Origin: Variovorax sp. CF079
GTDB taxonomy: Bacteria; Pseudomonadota; Gammaproteobacteria; Burkholderiales; Burkholderiaceae_C
DNA: 64,000 bases
Assembly (NCBI RefSeq): GCF_900101545.1
Contig: NZ_FMZU01000006.1
Span: forward strand, 62,001 to 126,000
Direction: 5' to 3'
Part shown: piece by piece, positions 37,691 through 46,553 of the stretch
Numbering within the stretch: the stretch's first letter is position 1
Layout of the letters: each line of letters starts with the position of its first letter
The notes under the pieces: model-generated
The model's database searches: none
What the model was told of the DNA's origin: nothing
What the model saw: only the letters and a program-made list of their open reading frames with translations
Made by a program: the position numbers and the translations under genes

Positions 37691-38659
37691 ATGTTGCTAA
37701 ATCGCCGCAGCATCCTGGTGGCAACCATGGGGGTCGCCTGCTCCGCCATCGCGCGAGCAGAGCTCTGGCCTCGCAAGCCAGTCAGGATCATCCTCAACTT
37801 TCCTGCTGGCGGCCCCGGCGACGCGATTGCTCGCTACCTCGCGCAGCGTATGAGCGCGATCCTCGGGCAGCAAGTCTTCGTTGAAAACCGAAGTGGAGGA
37901 GCTGGCGCGGTCGGCATACTCGCAGCCTCCAATGCCCAGGCCGACGGATACACGTTTTTGTACACGACGGTGACTGGCGTGGTCCAGGTGCCACTGGTAA
38001 GCAAGGACCAGAACTTCGATCCATTGAGATCCGTCGTGCCGGTCATGGGGATCGGAAGCACCCCCATGGGGTTATTCGTCCACGCTAGCACGCCTGTCGC
38101 GGATTTCCCGGGATTCATCGAATGGGCGCGAAAGCAGCCCGCGGGGCTCGACATCGGAGGCGGTGGCCCAATCGTAGAAATCGCAACAGCTGTACTTGCG
38201 CGAAGTGCAAACGTCAGGCTGGTGTACGTGCCATTTCGAGGTACCGCGCCGGTGGTCCAGGCGGCGCTGGCTGGCGATATCAAGGCTTTCTTCAGCACCC
38301 CGTCGCCGGTGATCACCGAGAACATCAGAGCCGGAAAGCTGAGGGCGATAGCCGTGACCTCGGCATCGTCATCCAGTTTGGTTCCAGGCGTCGACCCGAT
38401 CGCCAAATTCATCCCGGGCTACGTTCAAGACATCAACTTCGGATTCTTCGCGCCAGCGGGCATTCCGGCAGAAGCGGTCGTCAAGTTCAGCGAGACGCTG
38501 GCGAAAGTGCTGGCGGAGCCGGAAATGAAGGAGCGGCTGTCTGGCTTCGGACTTGGCCTTCAGCCGTTGGCTGCGTCAGAGATGGCACGAATCACAGCGC
38601 GAGACGCCGAAACCATCCGGAAAACGCTCGAAACAACGCCGGTGAAATTCGGCGAGTAA
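37691..38659 (+). CDS. Bug/TctC-type solute-binding protein
   Basis: This 322-residue periplasmic protein belongs to the tripartite tricarboxylate transporter receptor (Bug) family. It has a signal peptide (NRRSILVATMGVACSAIARAE), WPRKPVRIILNFPAGGPGDAIARYLAQRMSAILGQQVFVENRSGGAGAVG and YVPFRGTAPVVQAALAGDI. The family binds carboxylates, amides and aromatic acids. GGAGG lies just before ATG 37691. It heads a five-gene plus-strand operon. No TctAB membrane genes are nearby, which is usual for orphan Bug proteins. Confidence 0.9.
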   Translation: MLLNRRSILVATMGVACSAIARAELWPRKPVRIILNFPAGGPGDAIARYLAQRMSAILGQQVFVENRSGGAGAVGILAASNAQADGYTFLYTTVTGVVQVPLVSKDQNFDPLRSVVPVMGIGSTPMGLFVHASTPVADFPGFIEWARKQPAGLDIGGGGPIVEIATAVLARSANVRLVYVPFRGTAPVVQAALAGDIKAFFSTPSPVITENIRAGKLRAIAVTSASSSSLVPGVDPIAKFIPGYVQDINFGFFAPAGIPAEAVVKFSETLAKVLAEPEMKERLSGFGLGLQPLAASEMARITARDAETIRKTLETTPVKFGE

Positions 38660-38681
38660 TCCAACTTCTTGGGAAGACTGC

Positions 38682-39383
38682 ATGACATTCGCAATCGTCG
38701 CGCGTGACCCGCAGACCGGTCACTTCGGCGTCGCCAAGACCACTCGTACGATCGCAGCGGGCGGACTCGACCTTTACCGCCACATACCAATGATGGGACT
38801 CTGCCTGGGCATCAGCACCGTAGGGCGATGCCAGAAAGTTGGCGCGGTCATGATCCAGAATGGATTGGATGCGCAAGCAGCCATGAAAGCAATGATTGGC
38901 AGCGACGAGTTCATTGCGAATCGCCAGCTGGCTGCGATCGACAACCACGGCCGGATAGCTGCGTTCACTGGCGAGAGCTGCTTCCCATACGCAGGCCACA
39001 TCATCGGCGACAACTTTGCTGTGCTGGGCAATGTGTTGACCAGCGCCGCAACGATAGAGGCAATGGCTGCCGCGTACGAGGCATCCAAAGACCTGCCATT
39101 TGCCCGCCGACTGCTCGCAAGCCTGGAGGGGGGCCGGGATGCTGGAGGCCAGCACGGCGGACAACGATCCTCGGACATGGCGGTTTTCGGCAATCGAGAG
39201 GGACCGCTGATCGATCTGCGCATCGATCTGAACGCAGATCCGGTAGCCGAACTGGTTCGGCTCTACGAAATATTCAGTCCCCTGGTCCCGTATTACGAGC
39301 TGCACCGATCGAATCCGCGAGGACTACCTCGCGCGGACGACTGGCTCAAGGCTCAGCAAACGGCATCAGCCGACGGCGCTTAA
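38682..39383 (+). CDS. DUF1028 family Ntn-hydrolase-like protein
   Basis: This 233-residue DUF1028 protein has a conserved MTFAIVARDPQTGHFGVAKTTRTIAAG start, FTGESCFPYAGHIIGDNFAVLGN, and RDAGGQHGGQRSSDMAVF. The family resembles N-terminal nucleophile hydrolases, but its reaction is not established. It often occurs with RidA proteins and amidases, as here with the RutC-like gene 28 bases downstream. An amide or ureido bond cleavage role is my inference. Confidence 0.85.
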   Translation: MTFAIVARDPQTGHFGVAKTTRTIAAGGLDLYRHIPMMGLCLGISTVGRCQKVGAVMIQNGLDAQAAMKAMIGSDEFIANRQLAAIDNHGRIAAFTGESCFPYAGHIIGDNFAVLGNVLTSAATIEAMAAAYEASKDLPFARRLLASLEGGRDAGGQHGGQRSSDMAVFGNREGPLIDLRIDLNADPVAELVRLYEIFSPLVPYYELHRSNPRGLPRADDWLKAQQTASADGA

Positions 39384-39411
39384 CTGATCTCACGCTTACA
39401 CCACGATCGCC

Positions 39412-39810
39412 ATGCCAAAAGAAGTTCTTGTCCCCGTCGGCTCCGGGAACCCTATCGCGCCATTCTCGCCTGGCACCAGGGCCGACGGCGTCGTCTACAC
39501 GTCGGGCGTGTTGCCCCTGGATGCAAACAACAACGTCGTACACGTTGGCAATGCGGCAGCGCAAACACGCCACGTTCTCGAGACTATTCGATCCATCATA
39601 GAGGTCGCCGGCGGGTCGATGGATGACGTCGCCTTCAACTACGTATTCCTGACCGATTGGGCGAACTATGCTGCGGTGAACTCCGTCTATGCAGAGTTCT
39701 TTCCCGGGACAAAGCCCGCTCGATTCTGCATTCAGTGCGGTTTGGTAAAGCCGGACGCATTGGTCGAGATCGCCTCGATTGCACATCTGTCTCCCCGAAA
39801 TTCTGGCTAG
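39412..39810 (+). CDS. RutC-like RidA-family deaminase (paralogue)
   Basis: This 132-residue RidA protein is of the RutC subgroup, very close to rutC at 22261-22653. Both share NNVVHVG, AQx[17 protein letters not shown] and [19 protein letters not shown], with the substrate Arg conserved. It should deaminate an enamine such as 3-aminoacrylate. It lies in an operon with a DUF1028 protein and two dehydrogenases. Being a second RutC outside the rut operon, it marks a parallel route that yields an enamine intermediate. Confidence 0.9.
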   Translation: MPKEVLVPVGSGNPIAPFSPGTRADGVVYTSGVLPLDANNNVVHVGNAAAQTRHVLETIRSIIEVAGGSMDDVAFNYVFLTDWANYAAVNSVYAEFFPGTKPARFCIQCGLVKPDALVEIASIAHLSPRNSG

Positions 39811-39829
39811 CCCGGAAGAAGGAACGGAC

Positions 39830-40717
39830 GTGAAGGATCGGGTAGGGATCGTTGGTGTCGGCCTGATGGGCCACGGGATCGCGAGAAACGTGGTTGCCCA
39901 TGGCTACACGCTGACCGCGCTGGAGCATCCGGGCAATCAGCCCTTGGAAGAGTTGACGCAGCAGGGTGCCAAGACGACCCCGAGCCTCAAGGCCCTCGCC
40001 GAAGCAAGCGATATCGTGATCCTTTGCGTGACCGGCTCACCCGAGGTCGAAGCGGTCCTCACGCAGGGTGGGGGCGTCTTGGAGGGATTGCGCGCGGGAT
40101 CGGTCGTGATCGACTGTTCAACCTCTGTTCCTGCCTCCACGGCCCGCATGGCGGAAGCTGTGACGGCTGTCGGGTCCAGCTTCATTGATGCGCCCATGAC
40201 CCGCACAGCGCAACACGCACGCGAAGGAAGACTCAATCTTCTGGTCGGAGGGGATGCCGAGGTGCTCGCTGGGGTAAGGCCGGTGCTCGAATGCTTCGCG
40301 GAGAGCATCGTGCACGCGGGGCCTGTGGGCGCCGGGCACGCGCTAAAGTTGCTGCACAACTTTGTCTCGCTCGGCGCGGCCGCAGTGATCGCAGAGGCCG
40401 CGGCATGTGCGGCGCGGGTAGCAATCGATCCCTCGCTGTTCGTTGAGGTCCTCTCGGGTGGCGGGGGTGGCGGAGCCGCGCTTGACCGCATGAGACCCTA
40501 CATCATCGATCGTGATCCGACGGGACTCCAGTTCTACATGTCCAACGCGCTGAAAGACTTGCGGTATTACGTCGAGATGGCTTCCGATCAGCGAGCCTTT
40601 CACGAAATCGCGGATTCGGTCGCCTCGACGCTCAGGCTTGGAGTCCAGGAAGCGGGCCCGCGTGCCCTGGTGCCCGAGTTGGCATCGCTGCTGACTGAAC
40701 GCGTTGAACCCATTTGA
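39830..40717 (+). CDS. 3-hydroxyisobutyrate dehydrogenase-family oxidoreductase
   Basis: This 295-residue protein has an N-terminal Rossmann fold (GIVGVGLMGHGIARNVV), the family loop SVVIDCSTSVPASTARMAEA, a catalytic-Lys region GAGHALKLLHN, and a glycine-rich SGGGGGGAALDRM. Members oxidise or reduce beta-hydroxyacids (3-hydroxyisobutyrate, 3-hydroxypropionate, tartronate semialdehyde). GTG 39830 is used because AGAAGGAACG precedes it by a suitable distance. In this operon it would act on malonic-semialdehyde-like products. Confidence 0.86.
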   Translation: MKDRVGIVGVGLMGHGIARNVVAHGYTLTALEHPGNQPLEELTQQGAKTTPSLKALAEASDIVILCVTGSPEVEAVLTQGGGVLEGLRAGSVVIDCSTSVPASTARMAEAVTAVGSSFIDAPMTRTAQHAREGRLNLLVGGDAEVLAGVRPVLECFAESIVHAGPVGAGHALKLLHNFVSLGAAAVIAEAAACAARVAIDPSLFVEVLSGGGGGGAALDRMRPYIIDRDPTGLQFYMSNALKDLRYYVEMASDQRAFHEIADSVASTLRLGVQEAGPRALVPELASLLTERVEPI

Positions 40718-40848
40718 AGGTCGGGGCTCGCCGGGTGACCAGCGTAGTCATTGCAGTGAGGCCGGCGCCTGGATTGAACCGCGGGATGCCGGGCAGAAAG
40801 TCGAGTAGGGGTTTTGCTTGTCGCAAACCTCTGTCTGGGAGTCGAACC

Positions 40849-42297
40849 ATGCGCATGCAGCACTACATTGGCAACACCTGGATTGTCCCGAGCACGGGCG
40901 ATTACATTCCCGTCGTCGATCCGTCCAACGGCCAAACCATGGGCGAGATCGCTCGAGGCGGAGAACCCGACGCGGGGGCTGCCATCGCCGCGGCCCGGGC
41001 CGCCGTCGGGGAAACGTTCGACGGGCCATGGGGCATCCTGAGCGCGGCGCAGCGTGGGCGGCTGCTCTACAAGTTCTCGGCAGCTGTATCCGAGCGAGCG
41101 GAGGAACTGGCTTCGCTCGAAGCTTGCGATACGGGAAAGTCCATGAAAACGGCGCGTGCCGACGTCGTCGCCTTGGCCCGCTATTTCGAATACTACGCAG
41201 GCGCCTGCGACAAGTTGCATGGTGAAACGCTGCCGTACGAACGAGGCTATACCGTACTCACACTCAGGGAACCTCACGGGGTGACTGCGCACATCATCCC
41301 GTGGAACTATCCGATGCAGATATTCGGTCGAACGGTGGTTGCCTCGCTGGCGGCAGGGAATGCATGCGTGGTCAAACCTGCTGAAGATGCGAGCCTTTCG
41401 CTGCTGAGGCTGGCGGAGATCGCGGCGGAAATCCGCTTCCCTCCAGGCGCCATCAATGTAGTGACGGGCTACGGACACGAGGTTGGCGCGTGCCTGACGG
41501 CTCATGAGGGGATCGACCACATCTCCTTTACGGGGTCCGCGCAGACCGGCCGACTGGTGGCCGCCGCCGCCGCCAAGCGCCATTGCCCTGTAACGCTCGA
41601 ACTCGGGGGCAAGTCGCCTCAACTGGTCTTCGAGGACGCCGACATCGAAACGGCACTGCCGGTGATCGTCGACGCAATCGTACAGAACGCCGGACAGACA
41701 TGTTCAGCCGGCAGCCGCCTGCTTGTGCAGCGGAGCATCTACGAGGAAGTCCTCAGTCGCCTCGCGGATCGGTTCGCCGCGCTGCGAGCGGGGCCCCCGG
41801 TGCTGGAGCTCGAGATGGGGCCGCTGATCAACCGCAAGCAGTTCGAACAGGTAAAAGGATTCATCCAGAGGGCGGAGGCAGATGGCATACGGGTCATGGC
41901 GAAAGGCCAGTTGCACGCGGATGCTGCCGCCGCTGGCTTCTACCAGGAGGCAGTGCTGTTGCGAGATGTGCCGCACGAACACAGTCTCGCGCAGGAGGAG
42001 ATCTTCGGGCCGGTACTCGCAGCCATGCCCTTCGACGATGAGGCCGATGCGATCCGGCTTGCCAACGGGACCGACTATGGCCTCGTTGCAGGCATTTGGA
42101 CGCGAGACGGGGGCAGGCAGATGCGGCTCGCACGGAAACTGCGATGTGGACAGGTGTTTGTCAACAACTATGGGGCGGGGGGTGGCGTGGAGCTTCCATT
42201 CGGTGGCATGAAGTCCAGCGGATACGGAAGGGAAAAGGGTCTCGAGGCGCTGCATGGATTCACCGTCTTGAAGACGATAGCCATTCGCCATGACTGA
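40849..42297 (+). CDS. Aldehyde dehydrogenase
   Basis: This 482-residue NAD(P)-dependent aldehyde dehydrogenase has PWNYPMQIFGR, the catalytic Glu in LELGGKSPQLVFEDAD and the catalytic Cys in NAGQTCSAGSR, then EEIFGPVLAAMPFDDEADAI. It resembles betaine-, aminoaldehyde- or vanillin-type dehydrogenases. The substrate is unknown. ATG 40849 is chosen at the conserved N-terminus with GGGAG upstream; the long upstream frame shows no homology. It ends the TctC-DUF1028-RutC-like-dehydrogenase operon. Confidence 0.9.
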   Translation: MRMQHYIGNTWIVPSTGDYIPVVDPSNGQTMGEIARGGEPDAGAAIAAARAAVGETFDGPWGILSAAQRGRLLYKFSAAVSERAEELASLEACDTGKSMKTARADVVALARYFEYYAGACDKLHGETLPYERGYTVLTLREPHGVTAHIIPWNYPMQIFGRTVVASLAAGNACVVKPAEDASLSLLRLAEIAAEIRFPPGAINVVTGYGHEVGACLTAHEGIDHISFTGSAQTGRLVAAAAAKRHCPVTLELGGKSPQLVFEDADIETALPVIVDAIVQNAGQTCSAGSRLLVQRSIYEEVLSRLADRFAALRAGPPVLELEMGPLINRKQFEQVKGFIQRAEADGIRVMAKGQLHADAAAAGFYQEAVLLRDVPHEHSLAQEEIFGPVLAAMPFDDEADAIRLANGTDYGLVAGIWTRDGGRQMRLARKLRCGQVFVNNYGAGGGVELPFGGMKSSGYGREKGLEALHGFTVLKTIAIRHD

Positions 42298-42714
42298 GGC
42301 AGATGATCGTGATCTGTGTTGACGGCGATGCAAGGCTGCTCATGAGGGACGATGCATGACCCCATGCCATCGACGTGCTGAAGAAAAGCGTCACTCACCT
42401 GAACTGGAAGCTCGACGCTGACTCGGCGCTCGCTTACACCAAGGAATGGACCATCCGACGGACCACTGCATGGGATCGAGGAAATCCAGGAGGTCCCGGT
42501 CAGTTATCTGGTCATCGTGTACACGATGCGGGAGTGAGAGGAACTGGACAAGCACTCAGGCAGCGGTCGCAGAGTCTATCGCCGCTTCACAATGAGCCTT
42601 TTCGCGCGGAAGCTATCCACACTTTCCCTGTTGCGATCGAGCAAGCACAAGGCTTCTCTTGTGCCACAGTGGGGAGTGGAGATCCCTTCATCAACCACTA
42701 GACACCAACTATTG
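42298..42714. other. Gene-free stretch with decayed coding remnants
   Basis: No intact gene is visible. Short protein-like segments appear in shifting frames: LKKSVTHLNWKLDADSALAYTKEW near 42376, and IEEIQEVPVSYLVIVYTMRE near 42478 interrupted by a stop. They look like pieces of one or two broken genes that I cannot name. The stretch separates the aldehyde dehydrogenase operon from the creatininase-like gene. Confidence 0.5.
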
Positions 42715-43521
42715 ATGCGTACGTTGTTTGCCTTGCTCACTCTTTGGGTGGCCGTTTTCAGCCCCGCTGCGTGGTCCGCCTCCAGCAGCGTCTATCTCGA
42801 GGAGTTGACCTCGACCGAGATCCGCGATGCCATCCACGCCGGCACGACCACGATCATCATTCCGGTCGGCGGCACCGAGCAGAGCGGACCACACATGGCG
42901 CTGGGCAAGCACAATGTGCGGGTCAAGGTGCTGGCAGGCAGGATTGCCACATCGTTGGGTCATACCTTGGTCGCGCCGGTGCTGACCTATGTGCCCGAAG
43001 GCAGCATATCCCCGCCTGCTGGACACATGCGCTTTGCCGGCACGATTTCGGTGCCGGAAGACGCCTTCAAGAGCGTACTGGATGGCGCCGCGCGCAGCTT
43101 CAAGCAGCATGGCTTCGTCGACATGGTGCTGATCGGTGATCACGGCGGCTATCAGGCCCAGCTCAAGGCGCTGGCGACGCGCCTGAATCACGATTGGGCG
43201 GCGACGCCTGCCCGTGCCCACTTCATCGGGGACTACTACCGGATCACGCAAACCGACTACGTGCAGGCACTCAAAGCCAAAGGATTGAGCGATGCGCAGA
43301 TCGGCATGCATGCGGGCACGGCCGATACTTCGCTCATGATGGCCATCGACGCCACGTTGGTCAGGCCAGATCAAATGGCACGTGACCCGCTCGAAGGCGC
43401 GGCCAATGGCGTCGCTGGCGATCCGCGCGCCTCCAGCGCTGCGCTGGGTCAGTTGGGCGTCGATTTGATTGTGGCGAAAACGGTGGCCGCCATTCGCACC
43501 GCGCGGGGTGCTTCGCGTTGA
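42715..43521 (+). CDS. Exported creatininase-family protein, divergent metal site
   Basis: This 268-residue protein has a Sec signal peptide (LFALLTLWVAVFSPAAWSA, cleavage near residue 22). The creatininase fold follows: IIIPVGGTEQSGPHMALGKHNVRVKVLAGRIA, VLTYVPEGSISPPAGHMRFAGTISV and LIGDHGGYQAQL. Canonical creatininases have EQHGPHLPLGTD; here the second ligand position is Ser and the Asp is His, so the metal set is altered. Creatininases are usually cytosolic, so the export signal is unusual. The downstream beta-propeller gene lies 48 bases away in the same direction. Confidence 0.8.
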   Translation: MRTLFALLTLWVAVFSPAAWSASSSVYLEELTSTEIRDAIHAGTTTIIIPVGGTEQSGPHMALGKHNVRVKVLAGRIATSLGHTLVAPVLTYVPEGSISPPAGHMRFAGTISVPEDAFKSVLDGAARSFKQHGFVDMVLIGDHGGYQAQLKALATRLNHDWAATPARAHFIGDYYRITQTDYVQALKAKGLSDAQIGMHAGTADTSLMMAIDATLVRPDQMARDPLEGAANGVAGDPRASSAALGQLGVDLIVAKTVAAIRTARGASR

Positions 43522-43569
43522 GCGCGCCACTTTCATTCCATGATGTGTGAACCGGTGGAGGGCTTGAGC

Positions 43570-44877
43570 ATGCGCAAGAATCCCGTTGTCGTCGTTTCCG
43601 GGATGGTCGCCGTGTCGGCGGCCGCTTGGTGGGTCACAAACCAGGCCGTCGCGACCCCGGCGAACGCGCCGCCATCCGGCGCTTCCACGCAGAACAGCCC
43701 CGTGGCGACGGTGCCGGGCATGCCGGCTGTACCCGACCGGAGCAATCTTTACAGCGAGACGGGTGCCAACCGCATGAGCCCGGCGGTCGCTGGGGCCCTG
43801 GAGCGGGTGTATGTGCCCAACCACACGTCCAATACCGTGTCGGTGATCGATCCGGCCACGCTGAAAGTGGTCGATACGTTCAAGGTGGGCGTCAACCCGC
43901 AGCACGTGGTGCCTGCGTGGGATTTGCGCACGCTGTGGGTAGCCAACAATGCAGAAGGTCGGCGCGATGGCAGCCTGACGCCGATCGATCCCAATACCGG
44001 CAAACCGGGTCAACCGATCCCGGTGGAAGACCCGTACAACATGTACTGGTCTCCAGACGGTCAATCGGCCATCGTGGTGGCCGAGGCGTACAAGCGTCTG
44101 GACTTTCGTGACCCACGCAGCATGAAGTTGCAGTATTCGATTGCCACGCCGAAGTGCGACGGCATCAATCACGCCGACTTCTCGATCGACGGCAGGTTCG
44201 CGCTGTTCACCTGCGAGTTTGACGGGGCGGTCACCAAGATCGACCTAGTGAATCGCAGCATCGTGGGCACCCTCAAGCTGAGCAAATACTTCGATCGGCC
44301 GGATGTCCTCGCGCGGATCGCGACACCCGGCAAGAAGCCCGCCAAGATACCCGCCCCGGGCCAGGTTGGTGGCGAAATCCGTACTACCCATGGCATGCCG
44401 CAAGACATACGGGTATCGCCGGACGGCAAGGTTTTTTTCGTGGCCGACATGATGGACGACGGTGTCCATGTGGTCGATGGCGAATCGTTCAAGCAGATCG
44501 GCTTCATAGCCACCGGTATCGGCGCGCATGGCCTGTACCCCAGCCGCGACGGCACAAGCCTGTACGTGGCCAACCGTGGCACCAACAAGATCCACGGCAC
44601 GCCGGGCGGCAAGGGCAGCGTCTCGGTCATTGATTTCGCGACCCGTACCGTCACCAAGACCTGGCCCGTGCCGGGAGGCGGCAGCCCTGACATGGGCAAC
44701 GTCAGCGCCGACGGAAAACACCTGTGGCTCTCCGGCCGGTACGACGATGTGGTGTACCGCTTTGACACCACGACGGGCAGCGTCGACAAGATTAAGGTCG
44801 GTCGCGAACCGCACGGGCTGACGGTGTGGCCGCAGCCTGGCAGATACTCGCTGGGACATACTGGGAATTTGCGCTGA
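43570..44877 (+). CDS. YVTN-repeat beta-propeller protein
   Basis: This 435-residue protein has an N-terminal membrane/signal segment (VVVVSGMVAVSAAAWWVTNQAVA) and then repeated YVTN-type blades: ERVYVPNHTSNTVSVIDPATLKVVDTFKVGVNPQH, LWVANNA, GKVFFVADMMDDGVHVVDG, SLYVANRGTNKIH and SPDMGNVSADGKHLWLSG. It resembles surface or periplasmic beta-propellers of the YncE type. Function is unknown. ATG 43570 is preferred with GGAGG about ten bases upstream. It is probably cotranscribed with the creatininase-like gene. Confidence 0.85.
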   Translation: MRKNPVVVVSGMVAVSAAAWWVTNQAVATPANAPPSGASTQNSPVATVPGMPAVPDRSNLYSETGANRMSPAVAGALERVYVPNHTSNTVSVIDPATLKVVDTFKVGVNPQHVVPAWDLRTLWVANNAEGRRDGSLTPIDPNTGKPGQPIPVEDPYNMYWSPDGQSAIVVAEAYKRLDFRDPRSMKLQYSIATPKCDGINHADFSIDGRFALFTCEFDGAVTKIDLVNRSIVGTLKLSKYFDRPDVLARIATPGKKPAKIPAPGQVGGEIRTTHGMPQDIRVSPDGKVFFVADMMDDGVHVVDGESFKQIGFIATGIGAHGLYPSRDGTSLYVANRGTNKIHGTPGGKGSVSVIDFATRTVTKTWPVPGGGSPDMGNVSADGKHLWLSGRYDDVVYRFDTTTGSVDKIKVGREPHGLTVWPQPGRYSLGHTGNLR

Positions 44878-44970
44878 TCGGCGATGGCTGCCACGCCGCC
44901 GTTGTAGTCCAATTCGCCACCCTCGCGTTAATAGGACATCGGCCTTATTCCGGCCGAGGAGTACCCGATC

Positions 44971-46023
44971 ATGCTCCTGCGTTACGCCCTCGCCTGGAGC
45001 CTGCTCTTGGTCTGTTCCACCGGGCGGGCAGGCACCGAATTTGCCTCGGCGCATGTCATGGTCGTAGACGACGCCAGCGGCGAGGTGCTGCTGAGCAAGG
45101 ACGCCGCGAGCGCCGCGCCGATTGCGTCGCTGACGAAGCTGATCACGGCGATGGTGGTGCTCGATGCGCAGCAGGACCCGTACGAGAGTCTGCGGATCGA
45201 GGCGGCGGACACGGACCGCTTCAGGCACAGCCGCGGGGGCATCCCGGTCGGATCCGTGGTGCCGCGTGGCAACTTGCTCGAACTGGCGCTCCTCGCCTCT
45301 GACAACCGCGCGACCTCGGCACTGGTTCGCCACTATCCCGGAGGGTTGGCGGCGTTCGCTGCGGCCACGCGGCGGAAGATTCACTCACTCGGCCTGACCA
45401 GCACGTTGATCGAGGAGCCGACGGGGTTGTCGCCGAACAACGTGTCGAGCGCGCAGGACATGGTCAAGGTGCTGCGCGCAGCCGCGCGTTATCCCGTAAT
45501 CTCGCATATCACGAGCCAGCGCAGCCATACCGTGCTGGTCGGCGGTCGGCGCTGGACCGTGCGCAACACCAACCGGCTCGTCGGCGCACCGGGGTGGCAT
45601 GTGCTCTTGTCGAAGACGGGCTTTACCAACGATGCAGGTCGCTGCTTGGCCATGCGTGCCGAAGCCCGTGGACGGACGGTGACCGTCGTCTTGCTGGGTG
45701 CAGCGAGGCCCTCGCAGCGCGCCCGCGATGCAATCACCATCCGCCGTCGGTTCGTCGACGCAACGCCTGCCCCGGTGGCGCGTTCGGCAGGAGCGCGCGT
45801 GCGGTTGGCGGCCCAGCGCCCGCGCGTCGTCACACCTGGGCCCCCGCCATGGCCTGCCGCAGGAAGCACGCCAGAAGCCACTACGCCAATCGTCGAATCC
45901 GGCGGCCAGGCAGTGCCAATGGCTGCTCCGTCGCAGTATGCGGAGGAGGCCAAGGGAAGGAAGCGGCAAAGCCGGGAGCAAATCAGAGGGCGAGTGCGTA
46001 GAACTGGCTGGCCGCGGGCGTAA
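44971..46023 (+). CDS. D-Ala-D-Ala endopeptidase-like protein (PBP7 type) with long C-terminal tail
   Basis: This 350-residue low-molecular-mass penicillin-binding-like peptidase has a signal peptide (YALAWSLLLVCSTGRAG). The active-site SxxK is in ASLTK (S53, K56), SxN in ASDNRAT, and KTG in LLSKTGFTNDAG. PBP7-type enzymes cleave peptidoglycan cross-links in the periplasm. After about residue 265 comes a Pro/Ala-rich then Arg/Lys-rich tail (KGRKRQSREQIRGRVRRTG), unusual for the family. The tail could bind the cell wall or result from frame drift at the end. Confidence 0.8.
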   Translation: MLLRYALAWSLLLVCSTGRAGTEFASAHVMVVDDASGEVLLSKDAASAAPIASLTKLITAMVVLDAQQDPYESLRIEAADTDRFRHSRGGIPVGSVVPRGNLLELALLASDNRATSALVRHYPGGLAAFAAATRRKIHSLGLTSTLIEEPTGLSPNNVSSAQDMVKVLRAAARYPVISHITSQRSHTVLVGGRRWTVRNTNRLVGAPGWHVLLSKTGFTNDAGRCLAMRAEARGRTVTVVLLGAARPSQRARDAITIRRRFVDATPAPVARSAGARVRLAAQRPRVVTPGPPPWPAAGSTPEATTPIVESGGQAVPMAAPSQYAEEAKGRKRQSREQIRGRVRRTGWPRA

Positions 46024-46050
46024 CGCGCCCTTCGGGTCGCAAGCCGGCCT

Positions 46051-46497
46051 TTGCGGATCGTGTGGATGGTCTCGATGCCGGCGAGGATGATGCGCGCGCA
46101 GCGGGTGGAGTCGCGCCGGAGTCGGCCTAATGTCGATCGCCGGCGCCCGGGTCTGAACCTGCGCCCATGGTGGAATCTTTGGCGTGATTCAGTACTTGGA
46201 CAAGGAGAAGGGGGACCTTCCGCTGCCCCGAAGCCCCTCACCCCATCGCAGACCGAGCTCGTGCTCGAGTTGCTCGAGTTGCGCCAGCTGGCGCCGAAGG
46301 AGACTGCTGCGAAGTTCAACCGCTTGATCCAGGTCGGCACCTTCTCCGAAGCCCAGCAAGGGGCCATCGAGATCCTCTTCGCGCTCGAGGAGGACGATAT
46401 CCCCGATGCACTCTTCGAGTTTGCAGACGACGATGCCCGAGACATCGTTCGCGATGGGCTGGCGCACGAGGCGCGGCTCACCTTCGTGAGAGCCTAA
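46051..46497 (+). CDS. Hypothetical protein, possibly a fragment
   Basis: The frame encodes up to 148 residues. The first 55 are arginine-rich and unconvincing. The part from about 46231 (LTPSQTELVLELLELRQLAPKETAAKFNRLIQVGTFSEAQQGAIEILFALEEDDIPDALFEFADDDARDIVRDGLA) looks like a real acidic helical domain. I do not recognise it. It may be a C-terminal fragment of a larger gene or a small gene with a later start. A minus-strand frame over 46189-46467 is a weaker competitor. Confidence 0.4.
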   Translation: MRIVWMVSMPARMMRAQRVESRRSRPNVDRRRPGLNLRPWWNLWRDSVLGQGEGGPSAAPKPLTPSQTELVLELLELRQLAPKETAAKFNRLIQVGTFSEAQQGAIEILFALEEDDIPDALFEFADDDARDIVRDGLAHEARLTFVRA

Positions 46498-46553
46498 AGC
46501 ATCAATGTTGTCTGCGGCGACCAGGCCCCTGAATAACAGCTGTCCTCAGATTT

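Noticed and set aside
46189..46467. Minus-strand 92-residue frame opposite the hypothetical gene
   Set aside because: It lacks a ribosome site and homology, and the plus-strand reading has more protein-like composition.
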